Below, piece by piece: positions 22,194-33,959 of a DNA stretch of 64,000 nt. The stretch is taken from the NCBI GenBank assembly GCA_034440635.1, contig JAOTON010000941.1, positions 310,001-374,000 of the forward strand, given 5' to 3'. Both the position numbers and the translations under genes were made by a program. Source of the DNA: Lepas anatifera. Taxonomy: Eukaryota; Arthropoda; Thecostraca; Lepadidae. The notes under the pieces were generated by a model that was not told the DNA's origin, ran no database searches, and worked only from the letters and a program-made list of their open reading frames with translations. How positions within the stretch are numbered: position 1 is the stretch's first letter; every line of letters starts with the position of its first letter.

Positions 22194-22690
22194 AATCAGT
22201 CACCAACATGCCCCACATGCCAAACATTTTTTGGCGACGCCTACCTCTGTCAGATAGACAGTGGCTCGCGTGTTGCAACCCGTCACCCGGGAGTGAGAGT
22301 CTGTGCCTGGCTGGCACAGGTTGGTATCGACAGCAGCCTCGTAGAACCACATGAAGCAGCGGTTATTGAACCATAGCTCATCTCGACAGTTGACACGAAC
22401 ACAGACCTACTCCAACAAAGCAAAAATTTGCCTCCTGAACCAACGCGCCAGAATTTATGAACTTGCGTGTGGAGCCGTTCAAAAACCACGTCTGTTTCTA
22501 TACAGATGGTTGCAAAAGAAAGTGACAATGGCACAGGGCGTGCATTTGTTGGTGACGATGTTGAGAAGTTTTCTAGTTTGCCTTACGAAGGATCCATTTT
22601 TCCATTTGAGGACTTTAGTGAGATTCAGACTCCAACAGCCGTAGTGGGAAGAACCTGGACGAAATTATAAAAAAATAAGCGCAAATAAAA
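22194..22690. other. Unassigned
   Basis: Frames at 22351-22670 on the plus strand overlap and match nothing I recognise. No splice or repeat structure is evident. Confidence 0.35.
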
Positions 22691-22960
22691 TTTGACCCTT
22701 TTGGCCTTTTCCAAACCCGGTTTGGCCTTTTCCCGTCGAAAAAAACTCGTAGTCCTGGGCAGCATCTCTAATCTTTAGAACATGGAATAACAAAAATTGG
22801 GAGACATTTATTTAACATTAGCCCATCTAAATTGTATTAACGCCACCTCCAAATGGGAGTTTGATCCCCCGAAGACACTATAATGACCAGCACAAGAAAA
22901 TCTCCAACCCCTCCCCCCATTGAGTGTTCCATAAAAAATGTTCTGCTTTGTTCTCCAGGT
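22690..22960. repeat. Dispersed repeat, copy 2
   Basis: Related over about 260 bp to 10935-11200 in the same orientation (CCAAACCCGGTTTGGCC, GGGCAGCATC, GATCCCCCGAAGACACTA). It lies directly before the composite VNTR array. Confidence 0.6.
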
Positions 22961-22979
22961 TCTGCCATTCCTATCCATG

Positions 22980-25760
22980 GGTGATTATTCTTTCCAGAGG
23001 GGGCGCCTTTTCTCCGGCGGGGGAGGGAGGGGGCGCCTTTTGCTATCTAGGAGTGCCTGTGCTAACCGGGGGGCGCATATGATATCCAGGGACGCCGTTC
23101 TTCTGTCTTCTTCGGATGCGCCTCTGCTGTCCAGGAGGCGCGTGCGCTATCCAGGGGTGCCTATGCTATCCAGAGGCCCAGATCCTTTACTCAGGGGGCG
23201 GGGGCGCCTTTTTACTGTCCAGGGGTGCCTGTGCTAACCAGGGGCGCATATGCTATCCCGGGGTGCCGTTGCTCTTCTTTAGGGGCGCCTCTGCCGTCCA
23301 GTGGTGCCTATGCTATCCAGAGGGTGTCTTCTGTCCATAGAGCGCTTCTGCTATCTGGGGCGCCTTTAGTATCAAAGGGCGTATTTGCTGTTTTGGGGGC
23401 GCCTATGCTATCCAGAGGGCGCCCGTGTTGTTCAGGGAGTGCGATTGCTATTCAAGGTAGCTTATGATATCCAGAGGGGTGCCTTTGCTCTATGGGGGAG
23501 GGTGCCTCTTGCTGTACAAGAGTGCCTGTGCTAACCAGAGGGCGCCTATGCTATCCAGGGGCGTTGTTATTCCTCAATTGGGGGTGCCTTTTCTGTCCAG
23601 GGGCACCTCTGCTGTCTAGAGGTCGCCCTTGCTATCCAGAGGGGGCCTTTACTCAAGGGGGAGGGCGCTTTTTGCTGTCCAGGGCGCAGCTTTGATGTCA
23701 GGGGGCGCCATTCATATTTTAAAGTGTATTTTATTTTACACAGAGGGTACTACCTCTTCAGATAGGCGACGTGTCTGATTTTCTCTTGACCGGCTGGGGG
23801 CGCCGGCCAAATCCGGCGGTGCCACCCAAATCCGTGGGGGCCTCCCCGGACGAGGTCAAAACCAGGTGTGCGAAAAGATACTTTTGCACACCATCATTTT
23901 TCAAGGTGTGCAACTGAACACCCTGTCCCGCGTAATCCGCCGTCCCTGCCGCCGTTGCTCTCCGGGGGCGTCTTTTTCTCTCCAGGAGGCACCTCTGCGC
24001 TCCAGGGGGCGCCTTTCCTATCCAAGGGCGCCTATACTATCCAGGAGAGCGCCTTTTCTCTGCGGTGGGCGCCTTTTGTTGTCCAGGGGTGCCTGTGCTA
24101 ACCACGGGGCGCATGTGATATCCAGAGGCGCCGTTTCTCTTCTTCGGAGATGCCTCGGCTATCCAGGAGGCGCCTACGCTATCCAAGAGCGCCTATGCTA
24201 TCCAGAGGGGTACCTTTGCTCCATGGCTGCGCCTTCTGCTTTCCAGGGCGCAGCTTAAGGGGTGCCATTCATATCTGAAAATTTCTTCCTCACAGAGGAT
24301 CCTACCTCTTCAGGTAGGCGGTGATCAGGCTTGCTTTTCTCATGATTGCGCCGGCCAAATCGAGTGCCACCCAAATCCGTATCGGGGGGGCGCCTCTCCG
24401 GACATGGTCAAAACCAGGTGTACAAAAATATACTTTTGCACACCATCACTTTTTCATGATGTGAAACTGCAGACCCTGTCCCGCGGAATCCGCCGTCCCT
24501 TCCGCCCCTGCTCTCATGGGAGCGCCGTTGCTATTCAAGGGAGCTTATTCTATTCAGAGGGGGTGCTTTGCTCAATGGGGGGGCGCCTTTTGGTGTACAG
24601 GAGTGCCTGTGCTAACCAGAGGGCGCCTATGCTATCCAGGGGCGTCGTTATTCCTCTACTGGGGGGCGTCTTTTTCTATCCAGGGGTGCCTCTTGCTGGC
24701 TAGGGGGCGCCTTTGCTTTCCAAGGGCGCCTATGCTATCCAGAGGGGCGCCTTTTCTCTGCGGGGGGAGGGGCGCCTTTTGCTGTCCAGGGGTGCCTGTG
24801 CTAACCAGGGGGCGCATGGGATATCTAGGGGCGCCGTTTCTCTTCTTCCGAGGCGCCTCAGCTGTCCAGGAGGCGCCCACGCTTTTCAAGGGCGCCTATG
24901 CTATCCAGAGGGGCGCCTTTACTCAAGGGGGGGCAACTTTTGCTTTCCAGGGCGCAGCTTTGATGTCAAGGTGCGCCATTCATGTATGAAAATGTCTTTC
25001 ACAGAGGATCCTACCTCTTTGGGTAGGTGGTGATTAGGCCTGATTTTCTCTGACCGGCCGGGGGCGCCGGCCAAATCCGGGGGTGCCACCCAAATCCGTG
25101 GGGGAGGGGGCGCCTCTCCGGACTAGTCAAAACCAGGTGTGCAAAAGATACTTTTGCACACAAACATTTTTTCATGGTGTGCAACTGCAGACCCTGTCCC
25201 GCGGAATCCGCCGTCCCTGCCGCCGTTGTTCTCCGGGGGGTGTCTTTTTCTCTCCAGGAGGCACCTCTGCTCTCCAGGGGGCGCCTTACCTACCCAAGTG
25301 CGCCTATGTTATCCAGGGGGCGCCAATTCTCTGCGGAGGGCGCCTTTTGCTGTCCAGGGGGCGCATGTGATATCCAGGGGCGCCGTTTCTCTTCTCCGGA
25401 GGCACCTCGGCTTCCAGGAGGTGCCTACGCTACCCAAGGGCGCCTATGCTAGCCAGAGGGGCGCCTTTACTCAAGGGGGGCGCATTTTGCTGCCCAGGGC
25501 GCGACTATGATGTAGGGGGGCGCCATTCATGTATGAAAATGTACATCTTTCACAGAGGATCCTACTTCTTCAGGTAGGCGGTAATTAGGCTTGATTTTCT
25601 CTGACCGGCCGGGGGCGCCGGCTGAGGCTGGGGGAGGGGGCGCCTCCCTGGACAAAGACAAAACAAGGGGTGCAAAAAGATACTTTTGCACCACTTGAAA
25701 AAAATCGAGTGGTGCAACTGCACCACTTGCACCCTGGAATCCGCCGTCCCTGGTTGAATC
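22980..25760 (+). repeat. Composite VNTR array: GGGGCGCCTATGCTATCCAG units with repeated 'head' blocks
   Basis: Short units of roughly 20-30 bp built on GGGGCGCC(T)TATGCTATCCAG alternate with a conserved head of about 210 bp (starts near 23739, 24290, 25003, 25550). Each head has CACAGAGGATCCTACCTCTT, a stem-loop (arms GTGTGCAAAAG/CTTTTGCACAC at 23866-23891, 24418-24443, 25137-25161 and a variant at 25670-25692) and GCGGAATCCGCCGTCCC. The spacing of heads (about 550, 720, 535 bp) makes a higher-order repeat. Long open frames on the plus strand are repeat translations, not genes. Confidence 0.85.
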
Positions 25761-26184
25761 CTGGAATTTTGTGTGATTAGGCGTACTTTTAGACAAAAAT
25801 AATGAAACCACTCATGATTTGTCTGAAAAATGTACAATAAACTCAATATTTTGATTTCTAAAATACTCCTCTAGGAAAAGAAGTAAATATCTGCCTGTGG
25901 ATGTCATGATCTGGCAACCAATACCATTCTCAAAACACTTCAAGGGCTTTGATTGGCTGATGCTCATCATGACACCAGCATATGTCATCACACCAACAGC
26001 CATGACAACTGTGGCCTGCTGCTAAGGGTACATTAGTGGTACATTGCAGGTAGGGTTTAGCTTTTTCTTCAGAAATTTCAAGTTTCAAGACAAATGATAT
26101 ATTGAGTACTGGCTTTTCCGACTTGCCCTTCAACTTGGCTATCTCAGTTAAAATCCTGTTGCTAAGGTGCCACATTCCCTTTAA
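25752..26184. mobile_element. TTAA MITE relative, inverted, one end replaced
   Basis: Matches the 21744-22189 MITE in opposite orientation (shared AATACTCCTCTAGGAAAAGA and AAATATCTGCCTGTG). The right end AAGGTGCCACATTCCC is followed by TTTAAG. The left end is not a clean terminus but joins the VNTR head sequence. Confidence 0.7.
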
Positions 26185-26189
26185 GTAAA

Positions 26190-27580
26190 ACATTAGCTGT
26201 GGGATTCCTGATTTTCAAACTCAGACCAGCAGGTGTGTCATTTGCATCCACTGTTTAAATCCTCCCTTTCTAACTGCCTATTTGTTAATATAATCATTGA
26301 ATGCTTAAAATTGCTTTATTCTGGAGTTGGAGTCAATTTATATGCCAATCTTTTTCCAAATAATATAAAATGAAACAGTTTCAATCTGGTTTTGGTACTG
26401 GTCTGGGAGATTCAGGGGCCTTTTTCATTAATGGTGTAACACACTAGATGTGTAGAAAGTGAGTAATGCACCACAACCATGTTTCTTAATGTAGTGTGAA
26501 ATGCAACTACTTACACAGCTATGCTGTTGCAAATTATGCTGCACTGGAATGCAGCACATAATATTCACAGCCCTGTTTCATAAGAGAGGCTAAATATACC
26601 TGGAATATACAAAATATGCCTGAAAAGCTGCACACTGTGCCAGTGTGCAAAGTATGGCACTTTCGACAAGATCTCGTCGGTGCAAGTGTTCTTGGGAGAC
26701 AGGAGTGAGTGGTGTGCATTTTATTAACCTGGTGCAAATTTGCAAGACTGGTGCAAGCGAGGCAACACATGATGATGCAACACATGATGCAACAGTGTTC
26801 CAAGATTGGTTATGGACCAGGGCGCTGTGTGTAAAATTTATATTGGAAAATATAGTAAGCAAGTCGAAAGTTCATCAGTTTCAGTATTGTAGGAATCAAT
26901 TAAAATGCTTGTTTTAAGCTTAATGAAAGCCACAATTTAACGTTTATGAATAAACATCTTGACAAATTTTCTTACTGCCATGCCATTGATGAGTTCATAT
27001 GCACCAGGATTATTGAATTTTGCTAAGAAAACCTCCCTGTAAAAAGTGAGTGGAAATTTTAGTGAAAAAAAACAAGTGAGGGTACAAATTTAAGCCTGTG
27101 GGGGTGTCACTCTCTACCCAGCACCCTGGGACTTAGAACACTGTGATTAAAATGTAAGAATCATGAATTGCCCCTATAATTTTAAATCTCAGGTAAGACA
27201 TATTTGCTGCACCTTGGGACTTACAACATTGTGGTTTAGAGCACTGTGATTAAAAATATAAGAATCATGAACTGAACCTTATAGTCTTAAATCTCAGGTA
27301 AGTCAAAATTGCTAAGGGGGAAAGAATAATTCTAAATTGTAAAACTAACATGAAGGTGATTAAACCCTTCCCAGTATATGATTGGAGTGAGAGTCATGTA
27401 AAACTGACATTTTGAGTTCGATGACCTTTTTACATAGGAATGGTACTATGTCATGACTGATTATTACTATTTATTCAAACACTGAGGATTTCTGGCAAAC
27501 TTTTTTCTGTACCTCAAGCCATTCATTCACATATTCATTCACATATATTTCACACGAAAAGCAGACAAAAAACACACATG
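26190..27580. other. Unassigned, AT-rich
   Basis: No gene recognised. Two related stretches (about 27125-27195 and 27210-27305) share ACTTAGAACACTGTGATTAA-like sequence and an ending TTAAATCTCAGGTAAG, a local duplication of about 100 bp. Confidence 0.4.
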
Positions 27581-27594
27581 GGTACATTCAACAA

Positions 27595-27715
27595 CAACAG
27601 TTGACAGCAGGCAGGACTACCAGGTGTTGCATGATCTATTGAAATTAAGCACTGGCGTGGCATAGCCCAGCATGACATAACTGGATAAGATGGCCACGTA
27701 AGTGGTTTGTATCCT
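27595..27715 (+). ncRNA. Possible 5S rRNA-derived fragment
   Basis: GATCTATTGAAATTAAGCA followed by an ACTGGATAAGATGGCCAC-like stretch resembles the internal promoter (box A, intermediate element, box C) of eukaryotic 5S rRNA, but with many mismatches and without a recognisable 5' end. At best a pseudogene or a 5S-headed SINE remnant. Confidence 0.35.
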
Positions 27716-27819
27716 AAAAAAGAAAAAAAGAAAGGGAAAGGAAAAAATAAGTTAAAAAAGTAAATCAATTCATGGGTTAGTGTTTGTTCCGGCCAGTGTC
27801 TAGCAAGGATCTCGCGGCC

Positions 27820-27975
27820 GCAATGCAACAGCGGCGCCGAGAAGGGGCCCCAGAAGCGCCGACCAGCGGCCCCAGCAGCAGACCGCGGTCAAACACAGGC
27901 GGCACCCAGCGGCCACCGTACCGCCGCCCAGCGGCCACCATAGCGCCGCCTAGCGGCCACAGTGCCGCCGTGAAT
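27820..27975. repeat. GC-rich tandem repeat around CCGCCCAGCGGCCACC
   Basis: Units of about 24 bp (GTACCGCCGCCCAGCGGCCA and variants) repeat four to five times in an otherwise AT-rich area. The open frame through it has no recognisable domain. Confidence 0.55.
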
Positions 27976-28324
27976 AGGTTTATGAATAGGGAGGGAAATC
28001 AGGACAACACCTTGTGTTTCCACCTTCAATCACTGAAAAGAAAAATATCGCGTCTTGTACTTTCCTTGGTTGATCCAAGCATCGCGTGTAATTAAGAATC
28101 TGGCCGCCTGCAACATGTATGGTTGCTGAGGTGGTACCATTTTTGACATTTATCACGTGCCAGATGGAAAGGTAATATTTTATTGTTTTGAACAGTTGAA
28201 TACCCCCCTTAATTTTGAACCTAAAGCATGCAGAAATTTGATACAGAGAGTTTTGAGTGAAATGAAAAATCTGATTTGTGGTTATTCGACATTATCTACA
28301 TAACTGCTTGCTATCTCAGTTTAA

Positions 28325-29163
28325 CACGCGCATTGACAGGGGTCTGAGCCACCTTTGCTTTGACGAGGGAGGCGGGTACCCGCCCCCTAAGATCTCGAGA
28401 ACCACGGTAGGTAGCGAAAAACGGTAAACGGTGTTTGGTAGCCCGTCCACTTCTCCATCGAAAATATTTGAACCATTTTTTGTCAGGTGACATTTGAGGT
28501 CACAAGAGGTCAAAACATACTGTCATACATGTCATAACATGTAAATTAAGTTTTTCGGCCATTGCATCTGAACAAGTAAAGATAGGGCAAAACGACTTGA
28601 ACTATATGAATCCTTGCAGCAAGCCGAATCGAATGATATATAATATGACCTTGCTAGGTCAAATCAAGGATTTGACCTGACCTGGGGTCAGGTCAGGGTC
28701 AAATTATATAAAATACATATCATTAGAACCGCAAAGCCAAGGCGAGTTTAATGCAGCTAAAATAAACGTCCTTTCACCATCCGTTACTGAGTTATTCAGT
28801 AAAAACCATTTTCCCATGTATTTCGAATAGAGGTCATGCCTCGTACCTGACCTTAGGTCATCGATATCAAAAATACCGGAACGTATTTTAGAGAACTCGG
28901 TGGGCCCATTATGTGATGTGAGTTTCAACCGGATAAGTTCACCCTGCTCCGACTTATGCTATCTTAATTTTTTGAGGTCAGGTCACGACCTGTACTGGTG
29001 ACCTGACCTGAGATGACCTAGCCTTAAAATGTTTACAGAAGTTGTAAAAATGATGAGGGAAAAGGTATGCCAAGTACAGCGGCACGTAGCGCCGCCGTTT
29101 TTCTGCTATCTCTGAAAAACCCGAGGGGGGGCGGATACCCGCCCACCCCCGCCAATGCGCGTG
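28325..29163 (-). mobile_element. AGGTCA-rich TTAA-flanked element, copy A
   Basis: Ends CACGCGCATTGACGG-like on the left and CCAATGCGCGTG on the right, flanked by TTAA (28321-28324 and 29164-29167). It is the same element as 33111-33951 and 62866-63749 but in the opposite orientation. It contains many TGACCT/AGGTCA half-sites and a GGCGGCGCTACG-type hairpin near one end. No open frame of note; non-autonomous. Confidence 0.85.
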
Positions 29164-29169
29164 TTAAAA

Positions 29170-31380
29170 CTCATTAGGCCATTCCCTTTAATACAAACCC
29201 TTGCTTGCCTTCCGAAATGTAATACCGTCATGACGTTGCGGCGGGAAAACTGCAGCAAAAGGCTGTCATTCATTCAATATGTGTTTTCTACCAAAAGGGG
29301 ACTATTAGCGATGGAAACCCGTAAAAATTTTCTTATGAAACATTGGTTTGATATTATAGACTAATATAGTCAATAATCGCATTACACAATGTTTTAGACA
29401 AAGTTTTGGAGAGACTATGGGCGCCATAGATGGCGCACCTGGAGCGTGACTCGAGCATAGATGGCGTTATTCTAACCGGGTTTGCTTTCGTTCCACTCAG
29501 CATCATGCTAGTGTTGCTGTTTTGCATCGGAACTTACGTTGTGTATCATTGTGTATTTATTCTGTCTCCTGCGTTCGTGCATTGATAAAAAGAATGAAGC
29601 AAAAAGGAGAAGGAGAGAAGAGAAGGAAGACAAGAAGAGAACGAAAATAAAGCAGGAAAATATAATACAAGTATACAGGTTTATTTTTGGTATGTATGAT
29701 GTTTCTACGCTAATACTTGCGTAGTTTAAATGAAGGTACAGAGCCTCAAGCCAAAATGGTGTTACCAAAAATGTGTTGCTGTTACTTTTATTCAGAAACA
29801 TCCAGTCTTGGACTCGACCAAGGATTATACATATGAATCACCATGGATTGGGAGGCGGTGAGCGGGCAGGCGCCTGTCAAGCTTGCTCAGCCTGCGAGGG
29901 GAAACTGTTTCAGTTATACCTAGCAAGCCGAGTGCAATACTCAACTGGGGGTTTGGCTATTGAATAAGAGCAGATGAAAACTCCCAAGAAAAGAAACCCC
30001 GCAAAGTTCTGTTGGTTTCGCATCTCATGGGGTTCAGAAGTTTGATGGTTTTACTCTAGCGTATGCGGACTCTGGGTCTGCTCGTGTCGCTTCCTTTTTG
30101 GATATTGCTTTAAATCCACCCGCATGCGATGGTGGTCCGAGCGAAAAGTGTGGTGATTTAGTAGGGGACGAGGTCATTTAATGGACAGGTGCTCCTTGGT
30201 ATCATGCTGTGTCAGGGAGTTGCAAGTAATGCTGCTAAAGCTGTTGACAAGCTACAAGCTTCTTTTGGGCATCCGCCATGTTTGAAAGACATAGCTGAAC
30301 CCCGACAGCATAGCAGATGCAGCCCCTGCTTAGTTGTAAGATCAGGAAAGCCTCCAGGCTCTGGAATGGAAAGCAGGAATTGGGTTGTTCGATCACATCA
30401 GGCAAATATTGCAATGCACACATTTCCAAAACAGCAAGCAAAAAAACCGTAAATTGCACCCAGGTTCACATTGCTTTGAGAGCCTGTGCTGCTTTGAGGG
30501 ACTCACTGCGTAAGCCCCTCACACCGCCACCTGTGGACCCTCCAAATGGTAGCCAGGTAGCGGTAGCGGTTTCTATAACCAAAAGGTAGCCGAGCAGTGG
30601 TTAGCGGACTAAAAAAATGAAAACCGCTACCGACATCTTGTCAAGGGAACGGTCAACCAACAACATAAGAGACGGATATTGGGATAACTTTTTTATTAGA
30701 AAAATGAAAATTATATCGAATGAACGGTTTCCTGTGCGGTTTTCTTCGTGTGACGTAGAATTAAACCCCTAATTTGTATTAAATGTACATACAAATAACC
30801 AGTAGTTCTCCCTATTTATTTAAAAACAACAGTGGAAATGGTTTTGGATAGTGGTCTGGTAGCGAATATTTATAAAAAAAGCAGTTATGGCCATGTAGCT
30901 GATAGCGGTTTTTGTGATTAAAAAAGTACTGCTAGTGTAAGCACTTTCAGCTGGTCAAAGTAGCGGTAGTGGTTTACAAGTTTGGTAGCGGTGCCCATCT
31001 TATTATTTTTTAATACATTTTGTCCAAGTTGTTCTCAGCACGGCTGTTGGAGTCGGAGTATCACTAAAGTCATTAAGGGACTGGAGTCGGCTGTTGCAGT
31101 CGGAGTATCACCGAGACCCCGACCCCACCACCCGAACGAGCAACCCCAACAATGAAGGGTTAATCTAGAAGCCACAGTTTAACATCCCACAAAGTACAGT
31201 ATGCACATTGTCATAGTTATTATACAAAATAATTCCACATCAAGGTAATAATGTGTAAGCCATTTCAAGTGCGGACCATCAGATCAGAAAACCATCAGAC
31301 CATCACCATCAGAAAACTCCGTTTTCTGATGGTGATGCTAGATCGGTTTTTTTAATAGATTTTGTCTAAGTTGTTCCCCG
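29170..31380. other. Unassigned
   Basis: No gene recognised. About 30540-31000 is unusually rich in GGTAGCGG/GTAGCGGTTT motifs. Segments 31018-31065 and 31348-31395 are related (TTTTGTC-AAGTTGTTC, then a GGCTGT-AGTCG stretch), a duplication offset by about 330 bp whose right copy contains a tRNA half. Confidence 0.4.
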
Positions 31381-31384
31381 TATG

Positions 31385-31424
31385 GCTGTCAGAGTCGCTC
31401 TACCAACTGAGCTACTGGGGCCGG
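31385..31424 (-). tRNA. 5' half of a tRNA-like sequence
   Basis: The minus strand reads GGCCCCAGTAGCTCAGTTGG followed by TAGAGCGACTCTGAC, a classic acceptor 5' strand, D-arm and box A. No matching T-arm or B box (GGTTCGANTCC) follows, so this is a fragment or SINE head, not a functional tRNA gene. Confidence 0.6.
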
Positions 31425-31484
31425 CATCATTAGGGGATGAAGCAACTGGTCCCTCACTTCTGCTTTGCAAAGTGGGATTTGTGT

Positions 31485-31580
31485 CTATCTAAACCTGTAT
31501 TTGACTTGGGACTTGGGACGAGTGGGAGAAAGTGTCTATGTAAACCTGTATTTGACTTGGGACTTGGGAAGAGTGGAAGG
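31485..31580 (+). repeat. 61-bp direct duplication
   Basis: GTCTATCTAAACCTGTATTT and GTCTATGTAAACCTGTATTT each begin a unit containing GACTTGGGACTTGGGA; there are two copies. Confidence 0.7.
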
Positions 31581-31744
31581 AAAACGGGCTTGGGAAAACC
31601 AATCTGTGGGTCCGTTGCAAGGAACAGGTGACCAAAAATGGGACTAAGACAACCTGACTTCATGCGACAGTGTCGCAAACTCTGCTGGCATTTGGTGGAA
31701 CTTTCTGTGAATAGTATAGATTGATTTATTTATTAGACATCGTG

Positions 31745-31746
<2 letters not shown>

Positions 31747-31783
<37 letters not shown>
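31747..31783. repeat. (TA)n microsatellite
   Basis: An uninterrupted TA dinucleotide run of about 36 bp. Confidence 0.95.
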
Positions 31784-31785
<2 letters not shown>

Positions 31786-32447
31786 AAACGTTGCACGGCC
31801 ATTCCACATCTCGAGTCAAGCGATAAGACAACGGAATTGAAGAGTCACGGTCACGACATACAGCTCAGTATTCACACAGAATATATAACAACGTAAAAAG
31901 AAGACATTACGGAATTAAAACAGCTAAAAAAGGTAAACACATACAATGCTGTTTTTAGATGACACAGTTTTACACTGGCCCAGCGTTTAGGCCCTCATTT
32001 TGTGGTAAATTGTTTGTAGAGCTGTTTTGATAAAGTTAAAACTGGATCTTGGAGAGCAAACACAACATTATATTTATATATGTAAGAAGCAGCTGGGCTT
32101 AGAACGCCATTTTTCGGTGCAACTAAGTTGACATCTCTCCAGCTCTCAAATGAATCGAGCGGGATCCATCCAGGTACAAACCCTGCATATTGGCATTCGA
32201 AATATGCTCTGGAAGTTGAGAATATACTGGTTCATGGTACCGAAATACATGTCACAAAATGTTCTGAGCGTCCATGCAAATGAAAGCAAGAAAGCTGTAA
32301 AAAAATATAACGTTTACCCATCGAGTCCCTCAAAATGGTACCCCAACAGAAAGCTGATATGAAGGCTGATGCCTATGGAAGCCATCGGTGTCTTTGGAGT
32401 TCGAATTCGACAAATTTTCAATGATTAATGGCAAAATATTTTGTGCC

Positions 32448-32532
32448 GTTGGGAGCACACACACGTACACATGCCGTTGGGAGCACACACAGGTACACAT
32501 GCCGTTGGGAGCACACACACGTACACATGCCG
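32448..32532. repeat. Three copies of a 30-bp repeat
   Basis: CCGTTGGGAGCACACACA followed by CGTACACATG repeats three times with single differences. Confidence 0.8.
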
Positions 32533-33110
32533 GTCAATCTCGCACCCCCAAGAGCCACTGGTTCCGCCAGGCAGCCAAATACCCGATAACGGCGCTTGGC
32601 CCGGCATCGTCTGGGAAGCCGGCTCACAGCCCGCCCGCCAGTGGAACGGATTTAAAGCCTCGAAGGGCTGAAGACGGCCAGGGGATGGGGCAGTCTGCCC
32701 ATCCCACCCGCAGCCCACTCTCAGCCCATCCAAATTGCTTGCTGGGTAAGGACCTGATGTTCGATGTATGTTTGTTGCTGAAAGATCACCCGCGCTTGTT
32801 CCAGCTCGGGGTCATAGAGTAGGAAGAAGTGATTTATTGCTTAGAAGGAACAGAGTGAGGAGGACCGAGAGAAGTTTGTGGGTATGTTGACCGGCTTTTT
32901 TTTGGCTGAGCTCATCCCCAGGCGTCATGAGGTCCCAACAGGATGGCAATGGAGATCAATTTGTGATCCTCTAGCAAGATGTCGGGGGCCGTAGGTAGAG
33001 ACTCTTCCTCAAGCTAGATGGATATGCTTGTCACAGTGGTTTATAGCTGTTTAGTTTGTTGTGCATGCTTTTCAGATACCATATGAATTTGCACAATGTT
33101 TACTGTTTAA

Positions 33111-33951
33111 CACGCGCATTGACGGGGGGGCGGGTACCCGCCCCCCTCGGGTTTTTCGGAGACAACAGGAAAACGGCGGCGCGTAGCGCCGCCGTACTTG
33201 GTATACCTTTTCCCTCATCATTTTTACAACTTCTGTGAAAATTTTAAGGTTAGGTCATCTCAGGTCAGGTCACCAGTACAGGTCAAGTGACCCGACCTCA
33301 AAAAAAGTTTAAGATAGCATAAGTCGGAGCAGGGTTAACTTATCCGATTGAAACTCATATCACATAATGGCCCCACCGAGTTCTCTAACATATGTTCCGG
33401 TATTTTTTATATCGATGACCTAAGGTCAGGTACGAGGCATGACCTCTCCATTGGAAATACATGGGAAAAATGGTTTTTACGGAATAACTCAGTAACGGAT
33501 GGTGATAGAGCATTTATTTTAGCTGCATTAGACTCGCCTGGTCTTTGCGGTTCTAATGATATGCATTTTATATAATTTGACCCTGACCTGACCTCGGGTC
33601 AGGTCAAATCCTTGATTTGACCTAGCAAGGTCAAATTATATATCATTCGATTCGGCTTGCAAAGAGAATTCATATAGTTCAAGTCGTTTTGCTCTATCTT
33701 TACTTGTTCAGATGTAATGCCCGAAAAACTGAATTTTACATGTTATCCCTATGACGGGCATGTTTTGACCTCTCGTGACCTTAAATGTGACCTGACAAAA
33801 AATGGCTCAAATGTTTTCGATGGAGAAGTGGATGGGCAGCCCAACGCCGTTTACCGTTTTTCGCTACCTACCGTGGTTCTCGAGATCTTAGGGGGGCGGG
33901 TACCCGCCCCCGTCAATGCGAAGGTGGCTCAGACCCCCGTCAATGCGCGTG
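33111..33951 (+). mobile_element. AGGTCA-rich TTAA-flanked element, copy B
   Basis: Begins CACGCGCATTGACGGG and ends GTCAATGCGCGTG, flanked by TTAA (33107-33110 and 33952-33955). Near the left end is the hairpin GGCGGCGCGTAGCGCCGCC. I count at least 15 AGGTCA or TGACCT half-sites within 841 bp, including AGGTCATCTCAGGTCA (a direct repeat with four-base spacing) and TTTGACCTAGCAAGGTCAAA (an everted pair). The right end carries a duplicated GTCAATGCG block. No transposase. Confidence 0.88.
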
Positions 33952-33959
33952 TTAATGGA

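Noticed and set aside
23866..25510. Several plus-strand frames of 90-157 codons rich in Gly/Pro/Cys
   Set aside because: All arise from GGGGCGCC repeat units; no start context, splice sites or domains.
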